Origin: Verrucomicrobiales bacterium
GTDB lineage: Bacteria > Verrucomicrobiota > Verrucomicrobiia > Limisphaerales > J093
DNA: 64,000 nt
Assembly: GCA_024233215.1 (NCBI GenBank)
Contig: JACKPW010000007.1
Coordinates: 62,001-126,000, forward strand
Direction: 5' to 3'
Numbering within the stretch: the first letter of the stretch is position 1; every line of letters starts with the position of its first letter. Positions 16,188 to 24,889 of the stretch are shown one piece after another. Both the position numbers and the translations under genes were made by a program. Below the pieces are notes generated by a model. That model was not told where the DNA came from, did no database searches, and saw only the letters and a program-made list of their open reading frames with translations.

Positions 16188-19001
16188 TCAATCGTCCGAC
16201 AGCCGCTGCCGGGAGGTTCTGGACGCGTAGGTTGAGTTCCGGGAGGTGACGCTGACCTGGACTGGATCGGAGGTCGCCGTCTCACCGCTCAGGCTCGTGG
16301 CCCGGGCAGTAAACTCGTGCGTGCCTGAACCCAGCCGCCGCACCGTCAACCCATACGGCGCGGAACTGTCCGACCCCAGCAGGCTGGCGCCGTCGAAAAA
16401 ATCCACCCGACGCACGTTCCCGGAGGGGGTAACCGTCGCCGTCAGCCGGATTCGGTCCCGGTCCGTATAGACCGCCCCTTCCTCAGGGCTCGTGAGGACC
16501 ACCGTCATCGACGGCACCTCGTTCACCGTCAGCACCGCGTCATCACTGGTGTCGAAACCGGCAAGGTTCTCCACCACGACCCGGTAGGTGCCGGCGTCAC
16601 TGGTCGCCACCGCCGGAAAGGTAAGCGTGGCGGCATTGGCACCGCCAATATCAAAGCCGTTCCTCCGCCATTGGTAGCTGAACGGGCCCGTTCCGCTGGC
16701 GGTGACGCTGAAGGTGACCCCGGCCCCGACCGGCACGGTCTGGCTGACGGGTTGTTGCGTGATGACCGGCGGCATGATCACGGTCAGTACCGCTGTGTCG
16801 CTGATCACCGTCCCATCGGTGTTCCAGACGACCACCTGGTAGTTCCCGGCGTCGCCCGGGCCCACGGCTGTCAGCGTCAGCGTGTCAGAAGTGGCACCCT
16901 CCAGATCCGCGCCCTCCTTCTGCCACTGGTAATGGAGCGGCGCCGTGCCGGTAGCGGTGACGCTGAAACTGGCGCCGGCTCCAGAGATCACGGTCTGGCT
17001 GGCCGGTTGCAGGGTGATGACCGGAGCTTCCGGCGCAAGGCCGCCGACCTCCACCGTCCCGGTTGCCAGTTGCGAGTTCTTGGCTCCGTTGTAGGCGGCG
17101 AACGTGAAGGTGTCGGTCCCAAGGAACCCGGGTTCCGGGAAGTAGGTGGCCACGTCGCCGGCGAGTCCGACCGTTCCGTGCACCGGTTGGGCGATGATTC
17201 TCAACGTGGCCCCGGTGCCGCTGACCGGCAGGGTCAGGGCAACCGGCTGAGCCTCGGAAGTACTTGCGCTGACGTCCTGAACGACGGGTGCCGCGCTCCC
17301 GTTCCGGTTGCTGCTCTTCGGGCCGTTGTGGCAGTTGTAGCAACCGATGATCGCCCCCTGGAACAGGTTCAGCGTGACACTTCCCCCGTCCATTCGAGCG
17401 GTCAAGCTACGCTCGCCGAAAGTGCGGGAGAGGACGGTGCCGCGGAAGTCCGCACCGTGGCAGGCGGCGCATTTCTGCCAGTCGCTTTCGCTGTGAATGG
17501 CATCGTGGTGAAAGCTGATCCACCCGGCCCCGGTGGGGTGCATCCCGTGCGGCCCGCCGTTGATCGTGTCGGGCATGGAAGTATGGCAGGCGGTGCATTC
17601 CGCGGTCACGCCCGCGTGTCCCTGGATCTGCTCGTTGCGCAGATTGTCATTGGGGTGGGACGCGGGGAATTCGGCGTGCGTCGAACCGTGGCAGGCGGAA
17701 CACTGCAAGCCACCATGGCCCGCGGAGAAACGATAAAGCGAAATGCCGGTCGCCGGCGTGTCCGGGTTGGTGGCAAAGGTCTGGTCCACCGCTTCACGAA
17801 CGGTACCCTGGTCGTCGGTGAACACGGACGTGTAACGAATCTGCCCGTTGTTGTGAGTGGCCGTCCCGGTGTGACAGCTCTGGCAGTTTGGCTCCATGAA
17901 CCAGCCCACCCGGTCGGATGAACCCACCATGCTCATGCTGCCATGGCAGCTCTGGCACTGCATCTCCATCGAACCGTCCAAGGCGACCGCACTCCCCATC
18001 GCGCCGCGCAGACAGCGCGTTTCGGACCCGGGATGGCAGCGATAGCATGCCGCCCGGTTCGCGGAGTCATCCAGAGTCATGTTGAGCCCCGGATCCGTGA
18101 CGTGGGCGTGAAAGGCATGCATCGACGTGGTCAGCGGTGGGACGGACCCGTAACCCGTCCCGGGAAGTGCTTCCGAGAGGTGGCAGGAAGCGCAGAGGAT
18201 CGGGCGGCCGTCCGCAACCACGTTGGCGTAAAGGCCGGCCGGGTTGAATCCGCGCGCCGCCAAGGCTGCCACATACTCCGTCGGATGCGCCACGAACTCG
18301 ATGTCGTCATGCAGCCGCAGGATGTTGAGCCGGTAGTCCCGCTCCGGGTCAGGTGCGTTCACCCATCCCCCAAAGGGCCGGGCGGCATCCTGCGTCCCCG
18401 AACCGTGACAGGCGCGGCAGTCCATCTCGTCGGAGACCGGGAGCACGATGTCGCTGGTGGCAATCACTGCGTTGGCGGAGTTCCGGGCCACCAGGCGCAT
18501 CAGGGGATACTCGTTCTTGAACCCGGCGTCATCGAACGGCGTGATCGGGATGCCCTCGGCATGAAACCAGTCCACGGGGGTGGTCACGCCGGGCGCCGGG
18601 ACGTTGGAATTCTGGAACACCATCGGCTGCGGGGTGTTCAGCAGTCCCGGCATGGCCCACCCGGCAAGCCCCATGTCCGGGGGCACGGCCCCGTATATCA
18701 GGTGGGTGAAGCCGTAGAAGTTGCCCTTGCCGACGGAGGTGGAGTTGAGGGAGCCGGTCGAGTCCGCGACGGCTTCGTAGGTCACGGTGTAGCCCGACCC
18801 GTTGGTGACGAGCTGCCCGTTCACGATGAGCTGGGCTTCGATGGTGTTGTAGGGTGGCAGGACGGAAAACACGGAATAGTCACTGTCCATGCAGTGCATT
18901 CCGAGGTTGTTCCATCCCAACAGAACGCTGCCGGTCGCGTGTAACGGCAACGGGACCGCGAGCAGCACCGCGAGTGCTCTACCGAGGTTGGATTTGGTCA
19001 T
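16188..19001 (-). CDS. secreted nine-haem c-type cytochrome with Ig-like domains
   Basis: 937 aa from ATG 19001, preceded by GGAG 7 nt upstream; the frame extends further, but the signal peptide (LGRALAVLLAVPLPLHATG) fits this start. Nine CxxCH haem motifs are at residues 195, 270, 319, 349, 373, 434, 469, 511 and 554, with many free His as possible distal ligands. From about 570 there is a cadherin/Big-type module (PEPGFLGTDTFTFAAYNG), two Ig-like domains (660-741, 745-827) with YQWQKEG and YQWRRNG cores, and a final module to 920. The N-terminal 190 residues (GWNNLGMHCMDSDYSVFSVL) precede the haems and are unassigned. Probably extracellular electron transfer or a redox enzyme on the cell surface. 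A likely regulatory repeat lies 221 bp upstream. Confidence 0.88.
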   Translation of the reverse strand: MTKSNLGRALAVLLAVPLPLHATGSVLLGWNNLGMHCMDSDYSVFSVLPPYNTIEAQLIVNGQLVTNGSGYTVTYEAVADSTGSLNSTSVGKGNFYGFTHLIYGAVPPDMGLAGWAMPGLLNTPQPMVFQNSNVPAPGVTTPVDWFHAEGIPITPFDDAGFKNEYPLMRLVARNSANAVIATSDIVLPVSDEMDCRACHGSGTQDAARPFGGWVNAPDPERDYRLNILRLHDDIEFVAHPTEYVAALAARGFNPAGLYANVVADGRPILCASCHLSEALPGTGYGSVPPLTTSMHAFHAHVTDPGLNMTLDDSANRAACYRCHPGSETRCLRGAMGSAVALDGSMEMQCQSCHGSMSMVGSSDRVGWFMEPNCQSCHTGTATHNNGQIRYTSVFTDDQGTVREAVDQTFATNPDTPATGISLYRFSAGHGGLQCSACHGSTHAEFPASHPNDNLRNEQIQGHAGVTAECTACHTSMPDTINGGPHGMHPTGAGWISFHHDAIHSESDWQKCAACHGADFRGTVLSRTFGERSLTARMDGGSVTLNLFQGAIIGCYNCHNGPKSSNRNGSAAPVVQDVSASTSEAQPVALTLPVSGTGATLRIIAQPVHGTVGLAGDVATYFPEPGFLGTDTFTFAAYNGAKNSQLATGTVEVGGLAPEAPVITLQPASQTVISGAGASFSVTATGTAPLHYQWQKEGADLEGATSDTLTLTAVGPGDAGNYQVVVWNTDGTVISDTAVLTVIMPPVITQQPVSQTVPVGAGVTFSVTASGTGPFSYQWRRNGFDIGGANAATLTFPAVATSDAGTYRVVVENLAGFDTSDDAVLTVNEVPSMTVVLTSPEEGAVYTDRDRIRLTATVTPSGNVRRVDFFDGASLLGSDSSAPYGLTVRRLGSGTHEFTARATSLSGETATSDPVQVSVTSRNSTYASRTSRQRLSDD

Positions 19002-19221
19002 CTTGGACTCCAGGTTCGGGTTGTGAATTGGGTGACAGACATGAGGAGGATTCGCGACGCCAGCGGAGCGACGGCGCCTTCTCCCCGAACACCCACCAGG
19101 TCCCGGGCATCCGCCAAGCGTGGCCCGGCAACACGCCGGGAGCACAACGCTTCACTGACTGCTCGTGGCAGGGGGCTGTTCATAAGGCAGGGTCATGGTA
19201 ACGAATAGTCGTTAAGGTATG

Positions 19222-19238
19222 ATGAAGAAATGATGAAG
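19222..19238 (-). promoter_or_regulatory. 11-bp direct repeat, OmpR-type box upstream of the cytochrome gene
   Basis: On the minus strand CTTCAT occurs twice with an exact 11-nt period (plus-strand ATGAAG at 19222-19227 and 19233-19238). The full repeated unit is the decamer ATGATGAAGA at 19219-19228 and 19230-19239. Hexamers spaced by 5 nt are the classic form of OmpR/PhoB/PmrA-family sites. The box sits in the AT-rich centre of the 527-nt divergent region 19002-19528, which otherwise shows no gene. It lies between the cytochrome start and the response-regulator start, so it could control either or both. Confidence 0.55.
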
Positions 19239-19528
19239 ATTCTTTCATTGTTATCCAGGTGCCGAACGAATGGAGGACCCGCCTCGTCCCGGGGTCGGAG
19301 GCGTCCGTTACAGAGTCGGTAGCGCCCGGCAAAGCACGTCCCTATCAAACTCATTGCCAATTGCTTGCAGAATGTCCCCAGACGCGACCCGGGTTTGCCG
19401 GTCCCGGATGAACCCGACCCGCTGGCCATGGCGGAACGTTCGGGCACCCTTCGGATTACTCCCACCGCACCAGGCCGGCGAATCGGCAAAACATTGTTGC
19501 CGGCGGGCTCTTCTGCCAGATTCCCGCC

Positions 19529-20203
19529 ATGCGAATCCTCGTCGTGGAGGATGAAATAAAGACGGCCAGGTTCGTCGCCCACGCCCTGAAGAGCGAAGGA
19601 TTTGCCGTGGACGTGCTGGGCGACGGCGACGAGGCCCTGGCGGTGCTGCGGACGAATCCATTCGACGCGGCGGTGCTCGACATCATGCTGGCGGGACGCG
19701 ATGGGCTCAGCGTGGTGCGGCAGCTTCGCACCGGGGGCAATCGCACCCCGGTGTTGTTGCTTTCCGCGCGCGGTGAGGTGGATGAGCGGGTGGCAGGACT
19801 GAACGCGGGGGCCGACGATTATCTTCCCAAGCCGTTCGTGCTTGAGGAGTTGATTGCACGGGTGCATGCGCTGACCCGACGTGGGGCAGAGGCGCCGTCG
19901 CCGGTCTTGAAAGTGGGGGATCTGAGCCTGGACCCGACCTCCCGCAAGGCCGAACGTGGGGGCCGGAACATCGAACTGACTTCGCGCGAATTCCGGGTGC
20001 TCGAGTGCCTGATGCGCACACCCGGGCGGGTTTGCACCCGGATGCTGATCCTCGAGAAGGCGTGGGACTACCAGTTCGACCCGGGGTCGAACATCGTGGA
20101 CGTGTACATCCGCAAGCTCCGGGAGAAGATCGACGCGGGGCACCCGGTGAAGCTGTTGCACAGCGTCCGCGGCACGGGCTACGTCATGAAGGAGGAGGCG
20201 TGA
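19529..20203 (+). CDS. OmpR/PhoB-family response regulator
   Basis: 224 aa. The receiver domain has the acidic pair E7/D8 (VVEDE), phospho-acceptor D51 (AAVLDIMLAGRDG), Ser in LLLSARGE and Lys in DYLPKPF. The C-terminal winged helix ends with NIVDVYIRKLREKID and HSVRGTGYVMK. The closest recognisable relatives are CusR/QseB-type regulators, often for metal or envelope stress. Its stop overlaps the GTG start of the kinase, so the pair is translationally coupled. The 11-bp-spaced CTTCAT repeats on both sides of this locus are candidate binding sites. Confidence 0.93.
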   Translation: MRILVVEDEIKTARFVAHALKSEGFAVDVLGDGDEALAVLRTNPFDAAVLDIMLAGRDGLSVVRQLRTGGNRTPVLLLSARGEVDERVAGLNAGADDYLPKPFVLEELIARVHALTRRGAEAPSPVLKVGDLSLDPTSRKAERGGRNIELTSREFRVLECLMRTPGRVCTRMLILEKAWDYQFDPGSNIVDVYIRKLREKIDAGHPVKLLHSVRGTGYVMKEEA

Positions 20204-21261
20204 CGCTCCGGCGGAAACTCGACCTTCGTTACGCGCTGGTGGCGGGGGTCTGTCTGCTGCTGCTCGCGGGGCTGGCGCATCACGAGTTCGTCGTGGAACC
20301 CCGGGTTCGCCGGGAACTTGGCCAGGCCAAACCCTCGGGATCGAACTGGGGGGAATACGCGGAGATGGTCTTCCACGGGGCCATTCCGTTGGTCCTGGGC
20401 ATCGGCTGGTGGATGATGCGCAAGACGCTCAATCCACTCGATGAACTTACCCTCGCCCTCGAACGCGTCCACCCGGGAAACTTGCACGAGCCGCTCCCGC
20501 GCTCCAACAAGGGGGATGAGGTCGACCGACTCAGCGGAGTCTTCGAACGGCTCATCGCCCGCCTGGACCAGTCCTTCCGACAGATTCAGGAATTCACCCT
20601 GCACGCCTCGCACGAACTCAAGACGCCGCTCACGGTGATGCGCGCCCAGTTGGAATCGCTGCTGCGGGACGACACCACCCTGCCCCCCCAGCGACGGGAA
20701 TGGGCGCGAAGCCAGCTGGACGAGGTCCAGCGACTCGCCAACATCGTGGATTCGCTGACCCTGCTGACCAAGGCCGATGCCGGGCTGGTGCGGCTGCAAC
20801 AACACCAAGTCGCCCTGGCCGAGCTGGTCCGGGAATGCTTCGAGGACGCGCAGATCCTGGGCGAGATGTACGGACTCCGCGTGGAACTGGACGCCTGTGA
20901 TGACATCCTGGTCCCCGGTGACCGGCACCGGCTTCGCCAACTGCTGCTGAACCTCGCCGACAATGCGGTCAAATACAACCAGCCCGGGGGACGGGTGAGC
21001 CTTGCCCTGCGGCGCGAGGGTGGGTTCGCGGAAATCGTGCTGCGAAACACCGGTCCGGGCGTTCCCGCCAACATGGAGAAACAGGTGTTCGAGCGCTTTG
21101 TCCGGGACCCCGACTCCCGCCACCGCGCGGTGGAGGGATGCGGTCTGGGACTGCCGCTCTGCCGCTGGATCGTCCAGGCCCATGACGGAACCATCCAACT
21201 GGCCACCGACGACGACGGTCTCACGACTGCGCGGGTCCGATTGCCCGCCGGGGAAGCCTGA
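20200..21261 (+). CDS. sensor histidine kinase, partner of the OmpR-type regulator
   Basis: 353 aa from GTG 20200, which overlaps the upstream TGA and is preceded by a GGAGGAGG tract. It has two membrane segments (about 10-28 and 58-73) enclosing a short periplasmic loop of about 30 residues, then a HAMP-like linker. The HisKA H box is HASHELKTPLTVM (H138), the N box is LLNLADNAVKYNQPGG, and the G2 region is EGCGLGLPLC. The G1 box is NTGPGVP, where many kinases have DxGxG, a common variant. The small sensor loop suggests sensing of an ion or the membrane rather than a large ligand. Confidence 0.92.
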   Translation: MTLRRKLDLRYALVAGVCLLLLAGLAHHEFVVEPRVRRELGQAKPSGSNWGEYAEMVFHGAIPLVLGIGWWMMRKTLNPLDELTLALERVHPGNLHEPLPRSNKGDEVDRLSGVFERLIARLDQSFRQIQEFTLHASHELKTPLTVMRAQLESLLRDDTTLPPQRREWARSQLDEVQRLANIVDSLTLLTKADAGLVRLQQHQVALAELVRECFEDAQILGEMYGLRVELDACDDILVPGDRHRLRQLLLNLADNAVKYNQPGGRVSLALRREGGFAEIVLRNTGPGVPANMEKQVFERFVRDPDSRHRAVEGCGLGLPLCRWIVQAHDGTIQLATDDDGLTTARVRLPAGEA

Positions 21262-21315
21262 TCCCTCGGGAGACCCGATCAGCCCCCGTCCAGCCTGCCC
21301 ATCTCATGAACAAAA

Positions 21316-21343
21316 CTTCATAGAGCCTTCACCTTCACTTCAT
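21316..21343 (+). promoter_or_regulatory. three 11-bp-spaced CTTCAT-type repeats upstream of the secreted Ig-domain gene
   Basis: CTTCAT at 21316-21321, CTTCAC at 21327-21332 and CTTCAT at 21338-21343 form an exact 11-nt ladder, with an extra CTTCAC at 21333-21338. The same hexamer and period occur at 19222-19238, on the other side of the two-component genes. The ladder ends 131 nt before the chosen start at 21475, a usual place for an OmpR-family activator. Confidence 0.55.
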
Positions 21344-21474
21344 CAAGCCAGGGCAAGTTGCGTACCAGTATGAATGATGCCATCCATTACAGCATGCGAT
21401 ACGGACAGATGACCAGCCCGGTCTTCGAGAACGCGATAACCGGCGGCCTTCGAGGCCACAACACCCTCCCGATC

Positions 21475-23271
21475 ATGAATGACGATCACTCCCGGTCCCG
21501 CGTTCGGGCGCGCCCCGCCCCCCCCCTTCCCAAGACCTGCACCGGACTTGGCACGGCCCGTCTCAGCGTCCTGCTGGGCGGAATGTTCGCGTGCGCCGCC
21601 GTTGCTCAAACCGGCACCGGGTGGGGCAGCCTCAACAACTTCGATACCGTCAACGAGACGGGGCAGGAATGCCACGGCTTCGAGATCGAGCTCGAGGATC
21701 TGCACAGCACCGACATCACCCACACCTACAACTGGAACCACTACGGGGTGCCGGAGATCAGCGAGGACAACTCGGACCCGGCCCACCCGAGAGTGTTCGT
21801 CCGCTATCGAAGTGCAAAGAACCCCGATGGCACCTGGGCCGCCTACACGGCGGTTCCCACCGGCCCGATCTCCCCCACCCAGGGGCACCAGTTCACCAAT
21901 CCCTCGGTCAACTTCGGCGGCGAGCATTTCGGCGTTGGCTACCGCGGCGTCCCGTCGGCGGTGATCTACCACTGGCTGCTGGATGATGGCGCCGGCAACC
22001 TCGTGCTTGGCCCGGCCGTGAACATCGCCACGCCGATCTTCACCTACCAACCCGGCGCGGGCGGCGGTGTGGCGCAGGTTCAGGCCGCAATCGTTCCGCC
22101 TCCCGCCCCGCCCGTAAAGGAGTTCGGCCCCGCCGGCTGGGTGAAGGAGATCCGCACCGAAAGCCACAACAACAACGAGGTCAAACTCCGCGACCTGGTG
22201 TCCGATGATCCCGACGATCCGAACGACAGGAACTGGCGCAACAACGAACCGGACGAGGTGGAGGTCGAATGGCAACTCCTGCAGGAAGAGTTCGGGAAGG
22301 CGGACGGTGGGGGAAACGGGGAGCTCAAAGGGGCCCCAGAGGATCTGCCCGGGGGGGATGAGGTCATCACCCGCCGCTACGAGTTCTACGCCTACACCGG
22401 CCCCATCGACGCGGAGACCGGCGAAGCCATGACCGACAAGGTGGGTCCCGACGGCATCCACGGCGTGGGCACCAAGATCATCAACGACGTCGAGGTGGAC
22501 CTTGCGACCGTGGAGATCGTGGGCGACTTCCTCGGGGCGCAGATGTCGGCCTTCGACGCCAACGCCTCGGTGGGGTTGATCGACCACCTGCAGGACGGTG
22601 AGGTGGGTGTCGAGTACCCGGCGCGTACCCTCGTGATCGCCGGCGTGCTGCCGTTCAACGCCAGTAGCGAGGGTGATCTCCCGGACGGCATGAGCTTTGA
22701 CCCGGTCACCGGCGTCCTTTCCGGCACCCCGGCCGTGAGCGGTGAGTTCAGGTTCAAGGTGAACGCATCGGACGAGGCCACGGCTGAAATCCAGCGGGAG
22801 TTCACCCTGACGATCGCGGAGGCCGGCGTCGAAATGCCGCCTCGCAGCGTGATCGAAACCACCGCCTCCCCAGCCGGGGCGGGCAGCACCCTCGGCTCGG
22901 GAGTCTACCAAAACGGCGACAACATCGGCGTCGAAGCGATCCCAAACGCGGGTTTCGGCTTCGCCAACTGGACCGAAAACGGCAAGGTCGTGAGCACTTC
23001 CGCCCTTTACGAGTTCTCCACCGAGGTCAACCGCGCGCTCATCGCCCACTTCGTGCCGCGACCTGCCTTGGACTTCGCCGTCCCGGCCCCAGGCACCCTC
23101 ACCCTCTCCTGGCCCGCCACGATGGAGGGGTGGACCCTGCAGGAGAGCCCCGACCCTGAGCCGACGCACTGGACCGATTCGATCCGGCCGGTCGAGACGA
23201 CGGGAGACCGGCATCAGGTCGGTGTGTCCCCCCTGACAGGGGGCAGGTTCTTCCGTTTGGTCCATCCCTGA
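21475..23271 (+). CDS. secreted protein with putative Ig (He_PIG) domain and verrucomicrobial C-terminal domain
   Basis: 598 aa from ATG 21475. The frame is open from 21358, but the signal peptide (LSVLLGGMFACAAVAQ) and the upstream repeats favour the inner start. Residues 45-250 are unassigned and rich in Asn, Asp and aromatic residues. An acidic stretch (DDPDDPND) follows. A He_PIG-type domain has the signature LPDGMSFDPVTGVLSGTPAVSG, and an InlB-like repeat has ANWTENGKVVSTSALYEF. The last 60 residues (LTLSWPATMEGWTLQESPD to GGRFFRLVHP) match a tail I recall as common in secreted verrucomicrobial proteins. Its role is unknown; it may share control with the multihaem cytochrome. Confidence 0.8.
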   Translation: MNDDHSRSRVRARPAPPLPKTCTGLGTARLSVLLGGMFACAAVAQTGTGWGSLNNFDTVNETGQECHGFEIELEDLHSTDITHTYNWNHYGVPEISEDNSDPAHPRVFVRYRSAKNPDGTWAAYTAVPTGPISPTQGHQFTNPSVNFGGEHFGVGYRGVPSAVIYHWLLDDGAGNLVLGPAVNIATPIFTYQPGAGGGVAQVQAAIVPPPAPPVKEFGPAGWVKEIRTESHNNNEVKLRDLVSDDPDDPNDRNWRNNEPDEVEVEWQLLQEEFGKADGGGNGELKGAPEDLPGGDEVITRRYEFYAYTGPIDAETGEAMTDKVGPDGIHGVGTKIINDVEVDLATVEIVGDFLGAQMSAFDANASVGLIDHLQDGEVGVEYPARTLVIAGVLPFNASSEGDLPDGMSFDPVTGVLSGTPAVSGEFRFKVNASDEATAEIQREFTLTIAEAGVEMPPRSVIETTASPAGAGSTLGSGVYQNGDNIGVEAIPNAGFGFANWTENGKVVSTSALYEFSTEVNRALIAHFVPRPALDFAVPAPGTLTLSWPATMEGWTLQESPDPEPTHWTDSIRPVETTGDRHQVGVSPLTGGRFFRLVHP

Positions 23272-23601
23272 TCGAACCGCCGGCAAGCGTCCCGGGAGAA
23301 ACCGCGACGCCTCGCCGGGGAACGCCTCCCCCGCCCGGCGCGTGGGACACATCCGTCGCCCCGTGGGGAGGTGGCCACGGGCCGTTCGGCACGGATGCGA
23401 CCATTCCCGTTGCTGCCGCCCGGGGACGGACGCCTCCGGCGCCGGCGCCGGCACATTCCGGCCGGGTCGAATCCTGCCCCTCCCGCCCTCCCGCCGGGGA
23501 ATCTGCTTGTCAGGTATCGTCTCGCCGGCAATTTTCCTTGTTCAGGTGAGCGGGTTCCAGCGCGAATGACAGTGCTGGCCAGGCTGTTTACTGGGAATTG
23601 T
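23272..23601 (+). other. gene-free 330-nt gap before the E2 gene
   Basis: Very GC-rich sequence with short GCC/GGC runs (about 23430-23460) and no supported gene, terminator with a T tract, or clear promoter. Open frames here are extensions of the E2 frame without homology to it. Confidence 0.5.
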
Positions 23602-24870
23602 ATGGACATCAAGTTGCCGAATCTGGGTGAAGGCGCCGATTCCGGAGTGGTCGTCAGCCTCTTCGTGAAGGAGGGCGATCAGGTCGCCAAGGATCAGCCG
23701 ATCCTGGAACTGGAAAACGAGAAGGCCGTCGCCTCGATCCCGGCGACCGCCGGCGGGGTCGTCACCCGGATTCACGTCAAACCCGGGGACAAGGTCAGTG
23801 TGGGACAGAAACTGGTAACTCTGGACGGCCCCGCCGCCGCCGCCGCTGAATCCGCCCAACCGGTCCCTGCCCCCGCTTCTCTCGACCCCGATCCGGCCCC
23901 CGGCCCGGACAGCCCGACGACCGAACCGGACCTTGGGGTTCCCGCGGCGATTCCTTCGGGAGAACCCCCGCCGGCCGCACCCTCCCTGCGCCGCCTGGCC
24001 AAGGAACTGGGCCTCGATCTCCGCCGGATTCGCGGCAGCGAACGCGGCGGGCGCGTCGTCATGGCCGATCTCCGGGCGTACATCCAGCGGCTCGAAAAGC
24101 TGGCCGCCAAGGCGGCGGCCACCAGCGAGCAGGCACGGCGCCCGAAGCTCGAGCCGGTGGACTTTGCAAAGTGGGGTCCGGTGGCCATCAAGCCGCTGAG
24201 CCAGTTGCGCCAGGTGATCGGCCGGCGCATGGCCGACAGCTGGGCGCTCGTACCCCGGGTCACCCAGTTCGACGAGGCCGACATCACCGATCTGCTGGCC
24301 CTGCGCAAGCAGCACGTCAAGGCCTACGAGGAGCGGGGGGCACGGCTCACGGTGACCGGCTTCCTCATCAAGGCCCTCACTGGCGTCCTGCAGCGTCATC
24401 CGCAATTCAATGCCAGCCTCGACGTGACCGAGGAGAACCTGGTCTTGAAATCCTACATCCACCTCGGCATCGCGGTGGACACGGAACAGGGCCTGTTGGT
24501 CCCGGTCCTGCGGGATGCGGACAAGCTGAGCGTGCTGGAGATTTCCCGCGGCATCGAGGATCTCGCGCAGCGGGCGCGGGAGAGAAAGTTGTCGATTGAG
24601 GAGATGAAGGGCGGAAGTTTCACCGTCTCAAACCAGGGCGGCATCGGCAGCGCCCATTTCACGCCGATCGTCAATCTGCCGGAGGTGGCGATCCTGGGCG
24701 TGGGACGCGGGACCGTGAAGCCCGTCTGGCGCGACGGCGGGTTCGTGCCCCGCACCCTCCTGCCGCTGACCCTCTCCTACGACCACCGGGTCATCGACGG
24801 TGGCAGTGCCGCACGGTTCATGGTCGAACTGGTGGAAGGCCTCCAGACGTTTGATTCCGGCCTGCTCTAA
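23602..24870 (+). CDS. 2-oxoacid dehydrogenase E2 (dihydrolipoyl acyltransferase)
   Basis: 422 aa from ATG 23602, where the lipoyl domain begins (MDIKLPNLGEG). It has one lipoyl domain with the lipoylated Lys41 in LENEKAVAS, then a Pro/Ala linker (80-125), a peripheral-subunit-binding domain (SLRRLAKELGLDLRRI, ERGGRVVMADL) and a catalytic domain ending with the active-site LSYDHRVIDGG. The single lipoyl domain and AceF-like catalytic core suggest pyruvate or branched-chain oxoacid as substrate. E3 follows after 19 nt, but no E1 gene is adjacent, so E1 must lie elsewhere. Confidence 0.93.
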   Translation: MDIKLPNLGEGADSGVVVSLFVKEGDQVAKDQPILELENEKAVASIPATAGGVVTRIHVKPGDKVSVGQKLVTLDGPAAAAAESAQPVPAPASLDPDPAPGPDSPTTEPDLGVPAAIPSGEPPPAAPSLRRLAKELGLDLRRIRGSERGGRVVMADLRAYIQRLEKLAAKAAATSEQARRPKLEPVDFAKWGPVAIKPLSQLRQVIGRRMADSWALVPRVTQFDEADITDLLALRKQHVKAYEERGARLTVTGFLIKALTGVLQRHPQFNASLDVTEENLVLKSYIHLGIAVDTEQGLLVPVLRDADKLSVLEISRGIEDLAQRARERKLSIEEMKGGSFTVSNQGGIGSAHFTPIVNLPEVAILGVGRGTVKPVWRDGGFVPRTLLPLTLSYDHRVIDGGSAARFMVELVEGLQTFDSGLL

Positions 24871-24889
24871 ACTCAGCGCTTTGCCAACC

